Positions 1 to 8,210 of a DNA stretch of 64,000 nucleotides are shown piece by piece. Every line of letters begins with the position of its first letter. Within the stretch, counting starts at the first letter, position 1. The notes beneath the pieces were generated by a model. The model was not told the DNA's origin, ran no database searches, and worked only from the letters and a program-made list of their open reading frames with translations. Source of the DNA: Dactylosporangium sp. AC04546 (GTDB lineage: Bacteria > Actinomycetota > Actinomycetes > Mycobacteriales > Micromonosporaceae); NCBI RefSeq assembly GCF_022095675.1, contig NZ_JAHYSG010000044.1, forward strand, positions 27,544 to 91,543, written 5' to 3'. Both the position numbers and the translations under genes were made by a program.

Positions 1-369
1 CGGCTGCGCAGCGTCGACGGCCCGAAGACCTTCCGGACCCACTTCGTGTGGGCGTCCGTGGGCGCCGCGCTGATCGGGTCGAGCTTCTACTTCGGGTACG
101 ACTCGATCGCCCTGCGCTTCTGGGCCGGCCTGTCCGTCGCCGTCGGGCTGTTCCCGCCGCTCATCGCGTTCGGCACCTGGCTGCGCGAGCGGCGGCTCGA
201 GGAGCCCGAGGAGGAGCAGCTGCCCCCGACGCTCATCATGACGATCAAGGCGACGGCCTCCGCGCACGCGTCCCTCGACGTGTCGGACCTGCCCACCGTG
301 GCCGGCATCCCGGTGGTACCGCACGCCGGCGTGCCCGCGCCCCGGGTTCCGGCCGGGGAGACGACATGA
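1..369 (+). CDS. C-terminal part of an unidentified polytopic membrane protein (truncated by window edge)
   Basis: The frame is open from the first base of the window, so the gene starts upstream. The visible 122 residues contain two hydrophobic segments: one near WASVGAALIGSSFYF, and one near FWAGLSVAVGLFPPLIAF, which is followed by a basic WLRERR stretch and an acidic tail. This fits the end of a membrane-embedded protein with a cytosolic C-terminus. The stop codon overlaps the ATG of the GH26-like gene (ATGA), so the two are probably translated together and act in the same surface-polysaccharide process. A membrane glycosyltransferase is a plausible identity from that context, but no catalytic domain lies inside the window, so this is inference. 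Confidence 0.6.
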   Translation, partial: RLRSVDGPKTFRTHFVWASVGAALIGSSFYFGYDSIALRFWAGLSVAVGLFPPLIAFGTWLRERRLEEPEEEQLPPTLIMTIKATASAHASLDVSDLPTVAGIPVVPHAGVPAPRVPAGETT

Positions 370-1535
370 TCACACTGCCCCGGATCATGTTCCTGGCGCT
401 GCTGGTCATCGGCGGCTACGTGTTCGTCGTCGCGCCGCGCGTCGAGTCCTCGCCGGTCGCGACGTGGCAGTCGCAGGTCGCGGAGCCGACGCCGACGTTC
501 ACGCCGTCGCCGAAGGCCAAGGACCCCGAGCAGTTCCCGCCGGTCGGCAAGGCGTTCTTCGGCATCTTCACCGATCGCGGCCCGGGCGACCTCACCGACT
601 ACAACGGGTTCGTGCAGGCCGCCGGCCGCGGGCCGCAGGTGATGATGTTCGCCCAGGGCTGGGCCACCCACAAGAAGTTCGACCGCCAGCCGTTCGACCG
701 CATCGTCAACCGCGGCATGCTGCCGATGCTCGGCTGGGAGCCGTGGAACTACCGCGTGGAGTCCAAGGTGGACACCGAGCGCGGCACGCAGCCCGAGTAC
801 CGGCTCGCGAAGATCACCGGCGGGGCGTACGACGCCTACATCAAGTCCTACGCCGAGGGGATCAAGGCGCTCGGCTACCCGGTGGCGCTCCGGTTCGCGC
901 ATGAGATGAACGGTTACTGGTACCCCTGGTGCGAGTCCGCCAACGGCAACAAGCGCGGCGACTACGTGGCAGCGTGGAAGCACGTCCACGACCTGTTCGA
1001 CGCGGCCGGGGCCCGCAACGTCATCTGGGTGTGGAGCCCCAACGTCGTCTACGAGAACTCGACGCCGCTGTCCCAGCTGTACCCCGGGGACGACTACGTC
1101 GACTGGGTCGGCCTGTCGGGCTACTACGGCACGGTCGGCATGGAGACCTACCAGACGTTCGAGCAGATCTACCGGAACACGCTCAGCGAGCTCAAGCAGG
1201 TGTCGAAGCGGCCCATCGTGGTCACCGAGGTCGCCGCCACCGACGCCGCCGGGCGCAAGGCGGAGTGGATCACCGACCTGCTCAAGACCCTGCCGAAGCA
1301 CCCGGAGATCATCGGCTTCATGTGGTACGAGTCGGTCAAGGAGACCGACTGGCGGATCTCGGTCTCGAAGACGGCGTCGGCGGCCTTCGCCCAGGGCGTC
1401 GCGCAGCCGTACTTCTCGGTGACGTGGTCGCCCGACACTGTGCCCCGCCGGACGCTGCCCGCCGTCGCGGCCTCGGCGTCGCCGTCGGCCTCGCGATCGG
1501 CCTCGCCGACTCCGTCGGCCTCCCGATCCAGATAG
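366..1535 (+). CDS. Membrane-anchored or secreted GH26-like glycoside hydrolase
   Basis: This 389-residue protein starts with an uncleaved-looking hydrophobic N-terminus (MITLPRIMFLALLVIGGYVFVV) that should anchor or export it. A Pro/Thr/Ser linker follows, then a TIM-barrel-like domain with GH26 features: RFAHEMNG carries the presumed acid/base Glu, VVTEVAA carries the presumed nucleophile Glu, and IGFMWYES is a late-strand motif. GH26 enzymes mostly cleave beta-mannans or related beta-glycans; the substrate here is unknown. A Ser/Ala/Pro-rich tail ends the protein. The start overlaps the stop of the upstream membrane gene by four bases, which argues for coupled translation and a joint role in cell-surface glycan synthesis or trimming. 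Confidence 0.8.
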   Translation: MITLPRIMFLALLVIGGYVFVVAPRVESSPVATWQSQVAEPTPTFTPSPKAKDPEQFPPVGKAFFGIFTDRGPGDLTDYNGFVQAAGRGPQVMMFAQGWATHKKFDRQPFDRIVNRGMLPMLGWEPWNYRVESKVDTERGTQPEYRLAKITGGAYDAYIKSYAEGIKALGYPVALRFAHEMNGYWYPWCESANGNKRGDYVAAWKHVHDLFDAAGARNVIWVWSPNVVYENSTPLSQLYPGDDYVDWVGLSGYYGTVGMETYQTFEQIYRNTLSELKQVSKRPIVVTEVAATDAAGRKAEWITDLLKTLPKHPEIIGFMWYESVKETDWRISVSKTASAAFAQGVAQPYFSVTWSPDTVPRRTLPAVAASASPSASRSASPTPSASRSR

Positions 1536-1615
1536 TGCTTGTTGTCGTACCCCGCCGCTAGCATGGCGCGCACCGGTCAATCGTCCTAGGAGATCTCGAT
1601 GTTGGGTAGGCCGTC

Positions 1616-4600
1616 GTGGTGAACATGACGCCCGGCGGGTTCGTCGTCGGCATCGACCTGGGCACGTCCAACACCGTGGCCGTCATCCGGTCCCCCGACG
1701 GCCGCCGCCGTCCCGTGCTGTTCGACGGCGCCCCGCTGATGCCCTCGTCCGTGTTTCTGCAGGACAACGGGCAGCTCGCGGTGGGCCGCGACGCGCAGCG
1801 GCTTGCCCAGCTCGACCCGGGGCGCTACGAGCCCAACCCGAAGCGGCGCATCGACGAGGCGTCGGTGCTGCTCGGCTCGGTGGAGATCCCGACCGTGCAG
1901 GTGCTCGCCGCCGTCCTGCGCTCGGTCGGCAACGGCATCAGCGAGATCACTCGGTTCCCTCCGCCCGCCGTGCTGACCTACCCGGCGTCGTGGGGCCAGA
2001 TGCGCCGCTCGCTGCTGCACGACGCCGCCGTGGCGGCCGGCTTCCCGCAGGTCACGCTGGTGCCCGAGCCGGTGGCCGCCGCGCGATACTTCATCAGCGC
2101 CCTCAACCACCCGCTCCCCCGCGGCTCGGCCATGGTCGTCTACGACTTCGGCGGCGGCACGATCGACATCGCCGTGGTCCGCAACGACGACCAGGGCTTC
2201 ACCGTGATCGGCTCCGGCGGCCTGGAGGACGTCGGCGGCCTCGACATCGACGCCGCCCTGGTCGAGCTGCTCGGCGAGGTGCTGCGCACCTCCGAGCCCG
2301 ACGTGTGGCGCCGCCTGGAGCAGCCACTCACCTCGCAGGACCGCCGCGACCGGCGCCTGTTCTGGGAGGACATCCGCGGCGCCAAGGAGATGCTGTCGCG
2401 CCAGACGGTCGCCCCGGTCTCCGTCCCCGGCGTCGAGGCCGCGCTCCACCTCACCCGCGAGGAGCTCGAGCGCAAGATCGGCCCGATGATCCGGCGCACG
2501 GTCGCCGAGACGGCCCGGGTCGTCCAGCAGTGCCACCTGCAGCCCGACCAGCTCGCCGGCATCATGCTCGTCGGCGGCTCCTCCCGGGTGCCGCTCGTGG
2601 CCCGCATGCTGCACCGCGAGCTCCAGCTCGCGCCGACCGTCCTCGAGCAGCCGGAGCTGCCGGTCGCCGAGGGCGCCGTCGTGCACCCGGCCGAGCTGAC
2701 CACCGACGGCCGCTTCGGCGTCGCGACCGGCTCGGCGTCGGTCGGCGGCACGGCGGCCGCGTTCGGGGCGCCGCCGCCCGGCACCGGCTATGGCCCGCCG
2801 TCCCAGGGCTACGGCCCGCCCGGGCAGGCGTCGCCGGCCGGCTACGGCCCTGCGACCGGCCAGGGCTCACCCTCCGGCTACGCTCCCGCGGCCGGCTACG
2901 GGCCGCCGACCGGGCAGACCGCGCCCGGCTACGGCGTGCCGGCCGGGCAGGCATCACCCGGCTACGGGCCGCAGCCGGGCCAGACCGGGCCTGGGCACAC
3001 CGCACCGGGGCAGACCGCGCCCGGCTACGGGCCGCCGGGCCAGACCGGGTCCGGGCAGACTCCGCCGGGGCAGACCGCGCCGGGCTACGGCGTGCCGGCG
3101 GGGCAGGCCTCGCCGGCCTACGGGCCGCCGCCCGGTCAGGGATCGCCCGGCGGCTACGGGCCGCCGCCCGGCCAGACCGGGCCGGGCCAGACCGCACCGG
3201 GCTACGGCGGGCAGACCGGCCAGACCGGCCAGACCGCGTACGGGGTGCCGGCCCAGCCGGCCTCGGCCGAGGACCTGCCCACCGGGCAGCCGCTGTGGGG
3301 CGACCGGGAGTATCGGCCCGCCCACGTCGAGCAGCCGATCACCGACCCCACCGGCGGCGGGGCACCGTCGGGCTACGTGTCGCCGCCCCCGGGCACCGAG
3401 TCCGTGCAGCAGTTCCACGTGCCGACCCAGCCGACGCCGTCGGGCGGCATCCCCGCCCAGACCGGCTACGGCGCGGCCGCCTCGGCCGCGCCCACCTCGG
3501 CCCCGCCGGTCTCCGGCGTGCCCTTCTCCGCCCCGCCGGTGTCGGGCATCCCGTCCTCCGCGCCGCCGATGGGCGGGCGGTCCGGCGTCGTGTACGGGGG
3601 CGCCGCGCCCGTCTCGTCGATGCCGGCCATCGACGCGCCGGTCTCCGGCGTGCCGGTCAGCGGGCCGGCGGGTCCCGCCTATCCCGTGACCGGCGCTCCG
3701 GTCTCACCGGTCTCGCCGGCCGCGGCACCGGTGTCGCCGGGCGCCGCGGTCGCCGGCTACGCGGCGTCGCCCATCGCCACGCCGAGGCCACCGGCCTCCC
3801 CCGACGACCCGGTCGTCGCACCGCCGAAGCCGCCCGTGGTCGACCCGGGCGGCGGCGGCAAGCGCCGCGGCGCGCTCATCGCCGCCCTGGTCGCGCTGGT
3901 GGTGCTCATCGGCGGCGGCGCCTGGGCGTGGACGGCGCTGCGCGACAAGAGCACCGACGGCGGCGAGGAGACCCCGGACCCGATCGGCGCCTGGACGAAG
4001 CTGCCCGACGTGCCGACCGCGCTCAACGGCAACAAGACCGGCATCGAGGGCGCCGGCGCGGCGGTGGTGAAGAACAAGCTGTACGTGATCGGCGGCTTCA
4101 CCGCGCAGGACCCGCGCCAGCAGATCAACTCGGTCTGGGTGTACGACCTGAGCCAGGGCGACACGGGCAAATGGACCGAGGGGCCGGACCTGCCGAAGCC
4201 GCTGAGCCACATGGCCGTCGTGGTCGACCGCAACGACACGCTGTGGGTGCTCGGCGGCTGGGCCTCCGACGGCGCCACCGACCAGGTGATCCAGCTCAGC
4301 ACCGACGGCAGGGCGTGGGACCAGAAGGCGCCGCTGCCGGAGCCGCGGCTGTCGGGCGCGGCGGTGTACGACGGCCTGGGCATCATCTTCGCCGGCGGCA
4401 CGGACAAGGACGGCAACGCCACCGACACGATCTACGGCCTGAACAAGACCGGCGACGGCTGGGACCACGTCGGCAACCTCCAGCACCCGCGGGAGAAGCT
4501 GGCCGCGGTGAGCGACGGCGCGGGCAACGTGCTGCTCATCGGCGGCACGTACAAGAGCCAGGAGCTCGTCTACGACGACGTCGAGGCCCTCGCCAACCGC

Positions 4601-4891
4601 AAGCCGAAGGGCACCGACCTCAAGCTCGACCACCCGCGCGAGGGCCCGGCGGGCGTCAACATCCAGGGCATCGGCCTGTGCGTGCTGGGCGGCAACAAGG
4701 GCAACGACGAGTACTTCGACTGGTGGTGCCAGGACGCGTCGAAGACCCCGCTGCTGCCGCAGCTGGAGATGCCCCGCTCGGGCATCGCCCTGGCCACGTC
4801 CGCCGGCGCGGTGTACGCGATCGGCGGCTACAACGGCGCCAAGAACCTCCACGGCACGAGCACGGTCGAGGTCTTCCGCCCGAACAAGTAG
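1616..4891 (+). CDS. Hsp70-like actin-fold ATPase fused to a TM segment and an extracellular Kelch-type propeller
   Basis: The 1091-residue product has four parts. Residues 10-360 form an Hsp70/actin-like ATPase with phosphate-1 motif GIDLGTSNT, phosphate-2 motif YDFGGGTID near 175 and adenosine motif LVGGSSRVP near 318. Residues 385-545 and 615-708 are low-complexity Gly/Pro/Gln and Pro/Val/Ser linkers. A single TM helix sits near 751-775 after a KRR stop-transfer patch. The C-terminal 310 residues carry Kelch-like blades (YVIGGF, VLGGWAS, GIIFAGGT, YAIGGYNG). The Hsp70 substrate-binding domain is absent. The predicted topology is ATPase inside and propeller outside, suggesting ATP-linked signalling or assembly across the membrane. 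The GTG at 1616 follows a GGTAGG; GTG 1619 and ATG 1625 are alternative starts. Confidence 0.85.
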   Translation: MVNMTPGGFVVGIDLGTSNTVAVIRSPDGRRRPVLFDGAPLMPSSVFLQDNGQLAVGRDAQRLAQLDPGRYEPNPKRRIDEASVLLGSVEIPTVQVLAAVLRSVGNGISEITRFPPPAVLTYPASWGQMRRSLLHDAAVAAGFPQVTLVPEPVAAARYFISALNHPLPRGSAMVVYDFGGGTIDIAVVRNDDQGFTVIGSGGLEDVGGLDIDAALVELLGEVLRTSEPDVWRRLEQPLTSQDRRDRRLFWEDIRGAKEMLSRQTVAPVSVPGVEAALHLTREELERKIGPMIRRTVAETARVVQQCHLQPDQLAGIMLVGGSSRVPLVARMLHRELQLAPTVLEQPELPVAEGAVVHPAELTTDGRFGVATGSASVGGTAAAFGAPPPGTGYGPPSQGYGPPGQASPAGYGPATGQGSPSGYAPAAGYGPPTGQTAPGYGVPAGQASPGYGPQPGQTGPGHTAPGQTAPGYGPPGQTGSGQTPPGQTAPGYGVPAGQASPAYGPPPGQGSPGGYGPPPGQTGPGQTAPGYGGQTGQTGQTAYGVPAQPASAEDLPTGQPLWGDREYRPAHVEQPITDPTGGGAPSGYVSPPPGTESVQQFHVPTQPTPSGGIPAQTGYGAAASAAPTSAPPVSGVPFSAPPVSGIPSSAPPMGGRSGVVYGGAAPVSSMPAIDAPVSGVPVSGPAGPAYPVTGAPVSPVSPAAAPVSPGAAVAGYAASPIATPRPPASPDDPVVAPPKPPVVDPGGGGKRRGALIAALVALVVLIGGGAWAWTALRDKSTDGGEETPDPIGAWTKLPDVPTALNGNKTGIEGAGAAVVKNKLYVIGGFTAQDPRQQINSVWVYDLSQGDTGKWTEGPDLPKPLSHMAVVVDRNDTLWVLGGWASDGATDQVIQLSTDGRAWDQKAPLPEPRLSGAAVYDGLGIIFAGGTDKDGNATDTIYGLNKTGDGWDHVGNLQHPREKLAAVSDGAGNVLLIGGTYKSQELVYDDVEALANRKPKGTDLKLDHPREGPAGVNIQGIGLCVLGGNKGNDEYFDWWCQDASKTPLLPQLEMPRSGIALATSAGAVYAIGGYNGAKNLHGTSTVEVFRPNK
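2784..3250 (+). repeat. Degenerate coding repeat of Gly-Tyr-Gly-Pro-Pro-x-Gly-Gln type
   Basis: Within the linker of the Hsp70-Kelch gene, units of the form GYGPPxGQ and GQTAPGYG recur more than a dozen times with varying spacing (8-15 residues). They are in frame and have drifted in sequence, so they are a low-complexity protein linker and not a mobile or CRISPR-type repeat. Confidence 0.8.
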
Positions 4892-4896
4892 CGAGG

Positions 4897-5856
4897 CTAC
4901 GGGGAGAGGGCGCCGACCTGCTTCACGTGGCGGAGGGTCGGGGCCGTCTCCACGCGCTCGACGCCCTGGAGGGGGCCGACCCGCCGGGTCAGGTACTCGT
5001 ACAGGGCGTGCATGTCGGGGCAGATCACCGTCGCGAACAGGTTCGTCTCGCCCGTGGTCGCCACCGCGAACACCACCTCGCGATGGCCGGCCAGGGCCTG
5101 GCCGACCGTCGCCAGGTGGGCGGGGGCGACCGTGAGCCACAGCATGACGCGCACCGGGTAGCCGAACAGGGACGGGTCCATCTCCACGTCGAAGAACAGG
5201 GCGCCCGTGCGGCGCAGCTGCTCCAGGCGGCGGCGGACCGTGGACTCCGACCAGCCCGTGGCCCGGGCCAGCTCCGGGTAGCCGAGGCGGCCGTCGCGGT
5301 TCAGGGCCACGAGCAGCGGGCGGTCGGACGGGAGGAGCTCGGCGCCGTCCTGCAACGGGACCCCGGCGCGCAGTTCGGCGATCTCGTCCGCGGTGAGGGA
5401 CGAGTCGCGGGCCTCGCCGCCGACCGGGCCGCCGGCGAAGTGGTGGATCAGGCAGTGGGCGCGCACGGCGACCACGCGCGGGGTGCGCGGGAGCTTCTGC
5501 AGGAGCAGCTGCTCACGGTCGGCCGGGTCGGGGTTCTGGATGTGGCACGTGACCTCGGTACCGCCGGATGCGAGGGTGACCCACGACGTGTCGGGGCGGC
5601 GGGCGAGCGCGTCGGCGATGGCCGCCGCGCTGTCCGGGGTCGCCTGGAGGCGGATCATCCACATGTCGTAGCCGAGGCGCACGCCGTCCGGCAGGCCGGC
5701 CACGCGCAGGCCGGCGTCGGTGCGCAGCCGGCGGTAGCGGCGCGCCACCGTCTGGTCGGAGACCCCGAGGACGGCGGCGAGCGTGCTGAACGGGACGCGG
5801 CCGTCGATGCGCAGGGCGTCGGTGATGCGGTGGTCGAGCGTGTCGAGTTCCACCAT
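4897..5856 (-). CDS. Lrp/AsnC-family regulator with two tandem Lrp modules
   Basis: The 319-residue protein is about twice the usual Lrp length. It has a first winged HTH (LDTLDHRITDALRIDGRVPFSTLA...VSDQTVARRYRRL), a first ligand-like domain, then a second HTH (DRPLLVALNRDGRLGYPELARATGWSESTVRRRLEQL) and a terminal RAM/AsnC domain with the GETNLFATV and HALYEYL signature. It probably binds DNA as an oligomer and senses an amino acid or related metabolite. It is divergent from the MFS gene at 5938 with only 81 bp between the starts, so it is the likely regulator of that exporter. The ATG at 5856 begins the first HTH. Confidence 0.88.
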   Translation of the reverse strand: MVELDTLDHRITDALRIDGRVPFSTLAAVLGVSDQTVARRYRRLRTDAGLRVAGLPDGVRLGYDMWMIRLQATPDSAAAIADALARRPDTSWVTLASGGTEVTCHIQNPDPADREQLLLQKLPRTPRVVAVRAHCLIHHFAGGPVGGEARDSSLTADEIAELRAGVPLQDGAELLPSDRPLLVALNRDGRLGYPELARATGWSESTVRRRLEQLRRTGALFFDVEMDPSLFGYPVRVMLWLTVAPAHLATVGQALAGHREVVFAVATTGETNLFATVICPDMHALYEYLTRRVGPLQGVERVETAPTLRHVKQVGALSP

Positions 5857-5937
5857 CACAACGTAGCTCGTGTCGGAATCCGGCAGGGCCAGCGGCGCAG
5901 CTATGGCGTGACCGCCAGACCAGGCACCTTCGACGGC

Positions 5938-7374
5938 ATGCGCAAATGGTTTCCCCTGATCGCGGTGTCGATCGGTACGTTCATGCTGCTCGTCGACGTC
6001 ACGATCGTGGTCGTCGCCCTGCCGGCGCTCGCCGGCGATCTCGGCGCCACGCCCGAGGGCCTGCAGTGGGTGCTCGACGGCTACGCCCTCGCACTGGCCG
6101 CGCTGGTGCTCGGCGCCGGGGCGCTCGCCGACCGGCACGGCCGCAAGCGGCTGTACCTCGCCGGGACCGCCCTGTTCGCCGTGGCGTCGCTGGCGTGCGC
6201 GCTGGCGCCGAACGCCGGGCTGCTGGTCGCGGCGCGGTTCGTGCAGGGCGTCGGCGGCGCGGCGATGTTCGCGACGACGGTCGCGATCCTCAGCGTCGCG
6301 TACCACGGCCGCGACCGCGGCGTCGCGTTCGGCGTGTGGGGCGCGGTCAACGGCGCCGCCGCGGCGGCCGGCCCGATCGCCGGCGGCCTGCTCACCGAGC
6401 ACCTGAGCTGGCACTGGATCTTCCTCGTCAACCTCCCCGTCAGCCTGCTGGCAATCTGGTTCACGGTCCGCGGCGTCACCGAGTCGCGCGGCCGCGCCGG
6501 CGCCCGCTTCGACCTGCCGGGCACGCTGACGTTCACCCTGGCCGCGGGCGCGGTCACGTTCGGCCTGATCCGCGGCGGCGAGGCCGGCTGGACCGCGCCG
6601 CTGACCCTGTCGGCGTTCGCGGTGAGCGCGGTGGCCCTCGTGGTCTTCGTCGCCGTCGAGCGCGCGAGCGACCACCCGATGCTGGACCTGCGCCTCTTCA
6701 CCCAGCGCTCGTTCGCGATCCTGATGGTGGCGGCGGTACTGGCGCAGGCCGCGGCGTTCGCGTACCTGCCCTTCACGACGGTGTGGCTGCAGCAGTTCCT
6801 CGGCAACGGGCCGGTGGACGCGGGCCTGCTCGGTGCGCTGCCCATGAGTGCCGCGGCCTTCGTGGCGGGCGCGTCCGCCGGCCGCTTCCTGCAGCGCGTC
6901 GCCCCGCGCTGGACGATCGGCGCCGGCCTGCTGCTCGTCGCGGCCGGCGACCTGCTCCAGGCGCGCCTCGACGCGGCGAGCGACGGCACGGCCCTCATCC
7001 CCGGCCTGATCCTCGTCGGCCTGGGCGTCTCGGCGGTCCTGCCGACGCTGGCCTCGGCGGCCCTGTCGGCCGTGCCGCACGAGCGCAGCGGCATGGCGGG
7101 CGGCGCGGTGAACACCTTCCGCCAGCTCGGGTTCGCGCTCGGCGTGGCGGTCTTCGGCGCCGTCTTCAGCGACCGCCTGGCGGGCGCGGCCGACCCGCGA
7201 GCGGCCGCCGCCGACGCGGTGAACATGACGGTGACGGTCGGCGGCCTGACCGCGCTGGCGGCGGCGGCCCTGGTCCTGCTGTTCCTGCGCCGCCCGGCCC
7301 CGGCGCCCCACGCGGCCCCGGCGGGCGGGCGGCCGACCGGCGAGACCGCGCAGGAACCGGCCGCGGCGCACTAG
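5938..7374 (+). CDS. MFS multidrug exporter, DHA2 (14-TM) family
   Basis: The 478-residue membrane protein has the DHA2 hallmarks: TM1 with LLVDVTIVVVALPAL, the loop 2-3 motif GALADRHGRKRLY, motif C-like glycine-rich TM5 (GAVNGAAAAAGPIAGG) and WHWIFLVNLPV after TM6. It should act as a proton antiporter for lipophilic or cationic toxic compounds in the cytoplasmic membrane. It is divergent from the double Lrp regulator. ATG 5938 has no clear Shine-Dalgarno; GTG 5908 in the same frame is the alternative. The last four bases overlap the convergent hypothetical gene. Confidence 0.9.
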   Translation: MRKWFPLIAVSIGTFMLLVDVTIVVVALPALAGDLGATPEGLQWVLDGYALALAALVLGAGALADRHGRKRLYLAGTALFAVASLACALAPNAGLLVAARFVQGVGGAAMFATTVAILSVAYHGRDRGVAFGVWGAVNGAAAAAGPIAGGLLTEHLSWHWIFLVNLPVSLLAIWFTVRGVTESRGRAGARFDLPGTLTFTLAAGAVTFGLIRGGEAGWTAPLTLSAFAVSAVALVVFVAVERASDHPMLDLRLFTQRSFAILMVAAVLAQAAAFAYLPFTTVWLQQFLGNGPVDAGLLGALPMSAAAFVAGASAGRFLQRVAPRWTIGAGLLLVAAGDLLQARLDAASDGTALIPGLILVGLGVSAVLPTLASAALSAVPHERSGMAGGAVNTFRQLGFALGVAVFGAVFSDRLAGAADPRAAAADAVNMTVTVGGLTALAAAALVLLFLRRPAPAPHAAPAGGRPTGETAQEPAAAH

Positions 7375-7784
7375 GGCCGGCGGCGGCCGGGTGGGAGCGG
7401 GAGCAGGTCGGGCTCCACCCAGCCGGTCCGAGCCTCCGGGGAGGCGAGGGTGGAGGAGCGGTAGAAGCGGCCGAGGAGCCGTTTGTCCAGCAGCGCCGGG
7501 TTCCGCGCCAGGAACCCGGCGAAGTCCTCGGCAACATCCGAGGCGGGCTCGGCGTGCACGGCGACCAGCTCGACCCAGGCCCGGCTGATCGTGACGTGGT
7601 ACTTCTGCGGGACGCCCGCGTAGCGGGCCGTGCGCCGGATGCCCTCGCTCACCACGCCGATCGCCGCCGGCATGCCGGCCCGCCGGACCGCGAGCCAGGT
7701 CACGTGCACGTGCTCGCGGTGCCCGAACCGCTCGGCGCCCGCCATCACCTCGTCCAGCAGCGCGCCGAACTCGGTGGCCGTCAC
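7371..7784 (-). CDS. Conserved hypothetical protein, translationally coupled to a MarR regulator
   Basis: This 137-residue protein is not assigned to a functional family with confidence. It is soluble and mostly helical in appearance, has conserved-looking His and Trp positions (REHVHVTWLAVRR near the start, KYHVTISRAWVELVAVH centrally) and a C-terminal block LLDKRLLGRFYRSSTL. Its ATG overlaps the stop of the upstream MarR gene (ATGA), so it is expressed from the MarR promoter and may be part of the regulator's target function. The 3' end overlaps the convergent exporter by four bases. Confidence 0.75.
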   Translation of the reverse strand: MTATEFGALLDEVMAGAERFGHREHVHVTWLAVRRAGMPAAIGVVSEGIRRTARYAGVPQKYHVTISRAWVELVAVHAEPASDVAEDFAGFLARNPALLDKRLLGRFYRSSTLASPEARTGWVEPDLLPLPPGRRRP

Positions 7785-8182
7785 CGGTCCGCCTCGGTCA
7801 GGGCGGCCAGGACCGCGAGCGCCGCGGCCAGGGTCTCCGGCGGCAGGCCGGCGAGGGCCCGCCGCTCCAGCTCGTCCATCGCGGCCCGCACCTGGGCGGC
7901 GGTCTCGGCACCGGCCTCGGTCAGCTCGATCCGCACCGAGCGGCGGTCCCCCGGGTGCATCGCCCGGGTGATCAGGCCGCGCCGCTCCAGGCGGTCCAGG
8001 ATGCCGGTCAGCGTGGCCGGGCGCGTGCCGACGTCGGCGCCCAGCCGGGAGACGGTCCGGGGTGTGCCGTCGGCCAGGTTGGCCAGCGCGTTCAGGTCGG
8101 ACGGGGTCAGGTCCAGGTCGACCAGCTCGGCGGTGAGCGACTGCAGGGTCGCGTGGGTGGCGCGTTGCAGCTCAAGTATCAC
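7781..8182 (-). CDS. MarR-family transcriptional regulator
   Basis: The 133-residue protein has the MarR winged-helix layout: an N-terminal dimer helix, HTH around LTPSDLNALANLADGTPRTVSRLGADVGTRPATLTGILDRLERRGLI, and the wing TRAMHPGDRRSVRIELTEAG with the family-typical D-x-R-[SR] motif. It probably represses its own operon and the coupled hypothetical gene until a phenolic or other small ligand binds. A direct repeat with operator character lies immediately upstream of its start (8188-8210). Confidence 0.88.
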   Translation of the reverse strand: MILELQRATHATLQSLTAELVDLDLTPSDLNALANLADGTPRTVSRLGADVGTRPATLTGILDRLERRGLITRAMHPGDRRSVRIELTEAGAETAAQVRAAMDELERRALAGLPPETLAAALAVLAALTEADR

Positions 8183-8187
8183 GGTTT

Positions 8188-8210
8188 CGAACTATACGAT
8201 TCCGAACTAT
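8188..8210 (-). promoter_or_regulatory. Direct repeat CGAACTAT-N7-CGAACTAT, candidate MarR operator or promoter
   Basis: On the plus strand, CGAACTAT occurs at 8188-8195 and again at 8203-8210, with a 15-bp period. The block is AT-richer than its surroundings and lies directly upstream of the MarR start at 8182, while its right end contains the stop codon of the membrane gene. This position suits an autoregulatory operator; binding is inferred. Confidence 0.4.

Noticed and set aside
2784..3250. Possible minisatellite or mobile repeat
   Set aside because: The units are degenerate, in frame and typical of a Gly/Pro/Gln protein linker.
1990..5937. Very long open frame running through the Hsp70-Kelch gene into the exporter
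   Set aside because: It is an out-of-phase shadow caused by high GC content; only the part from 5938 codes for a protein with recognisable domains.
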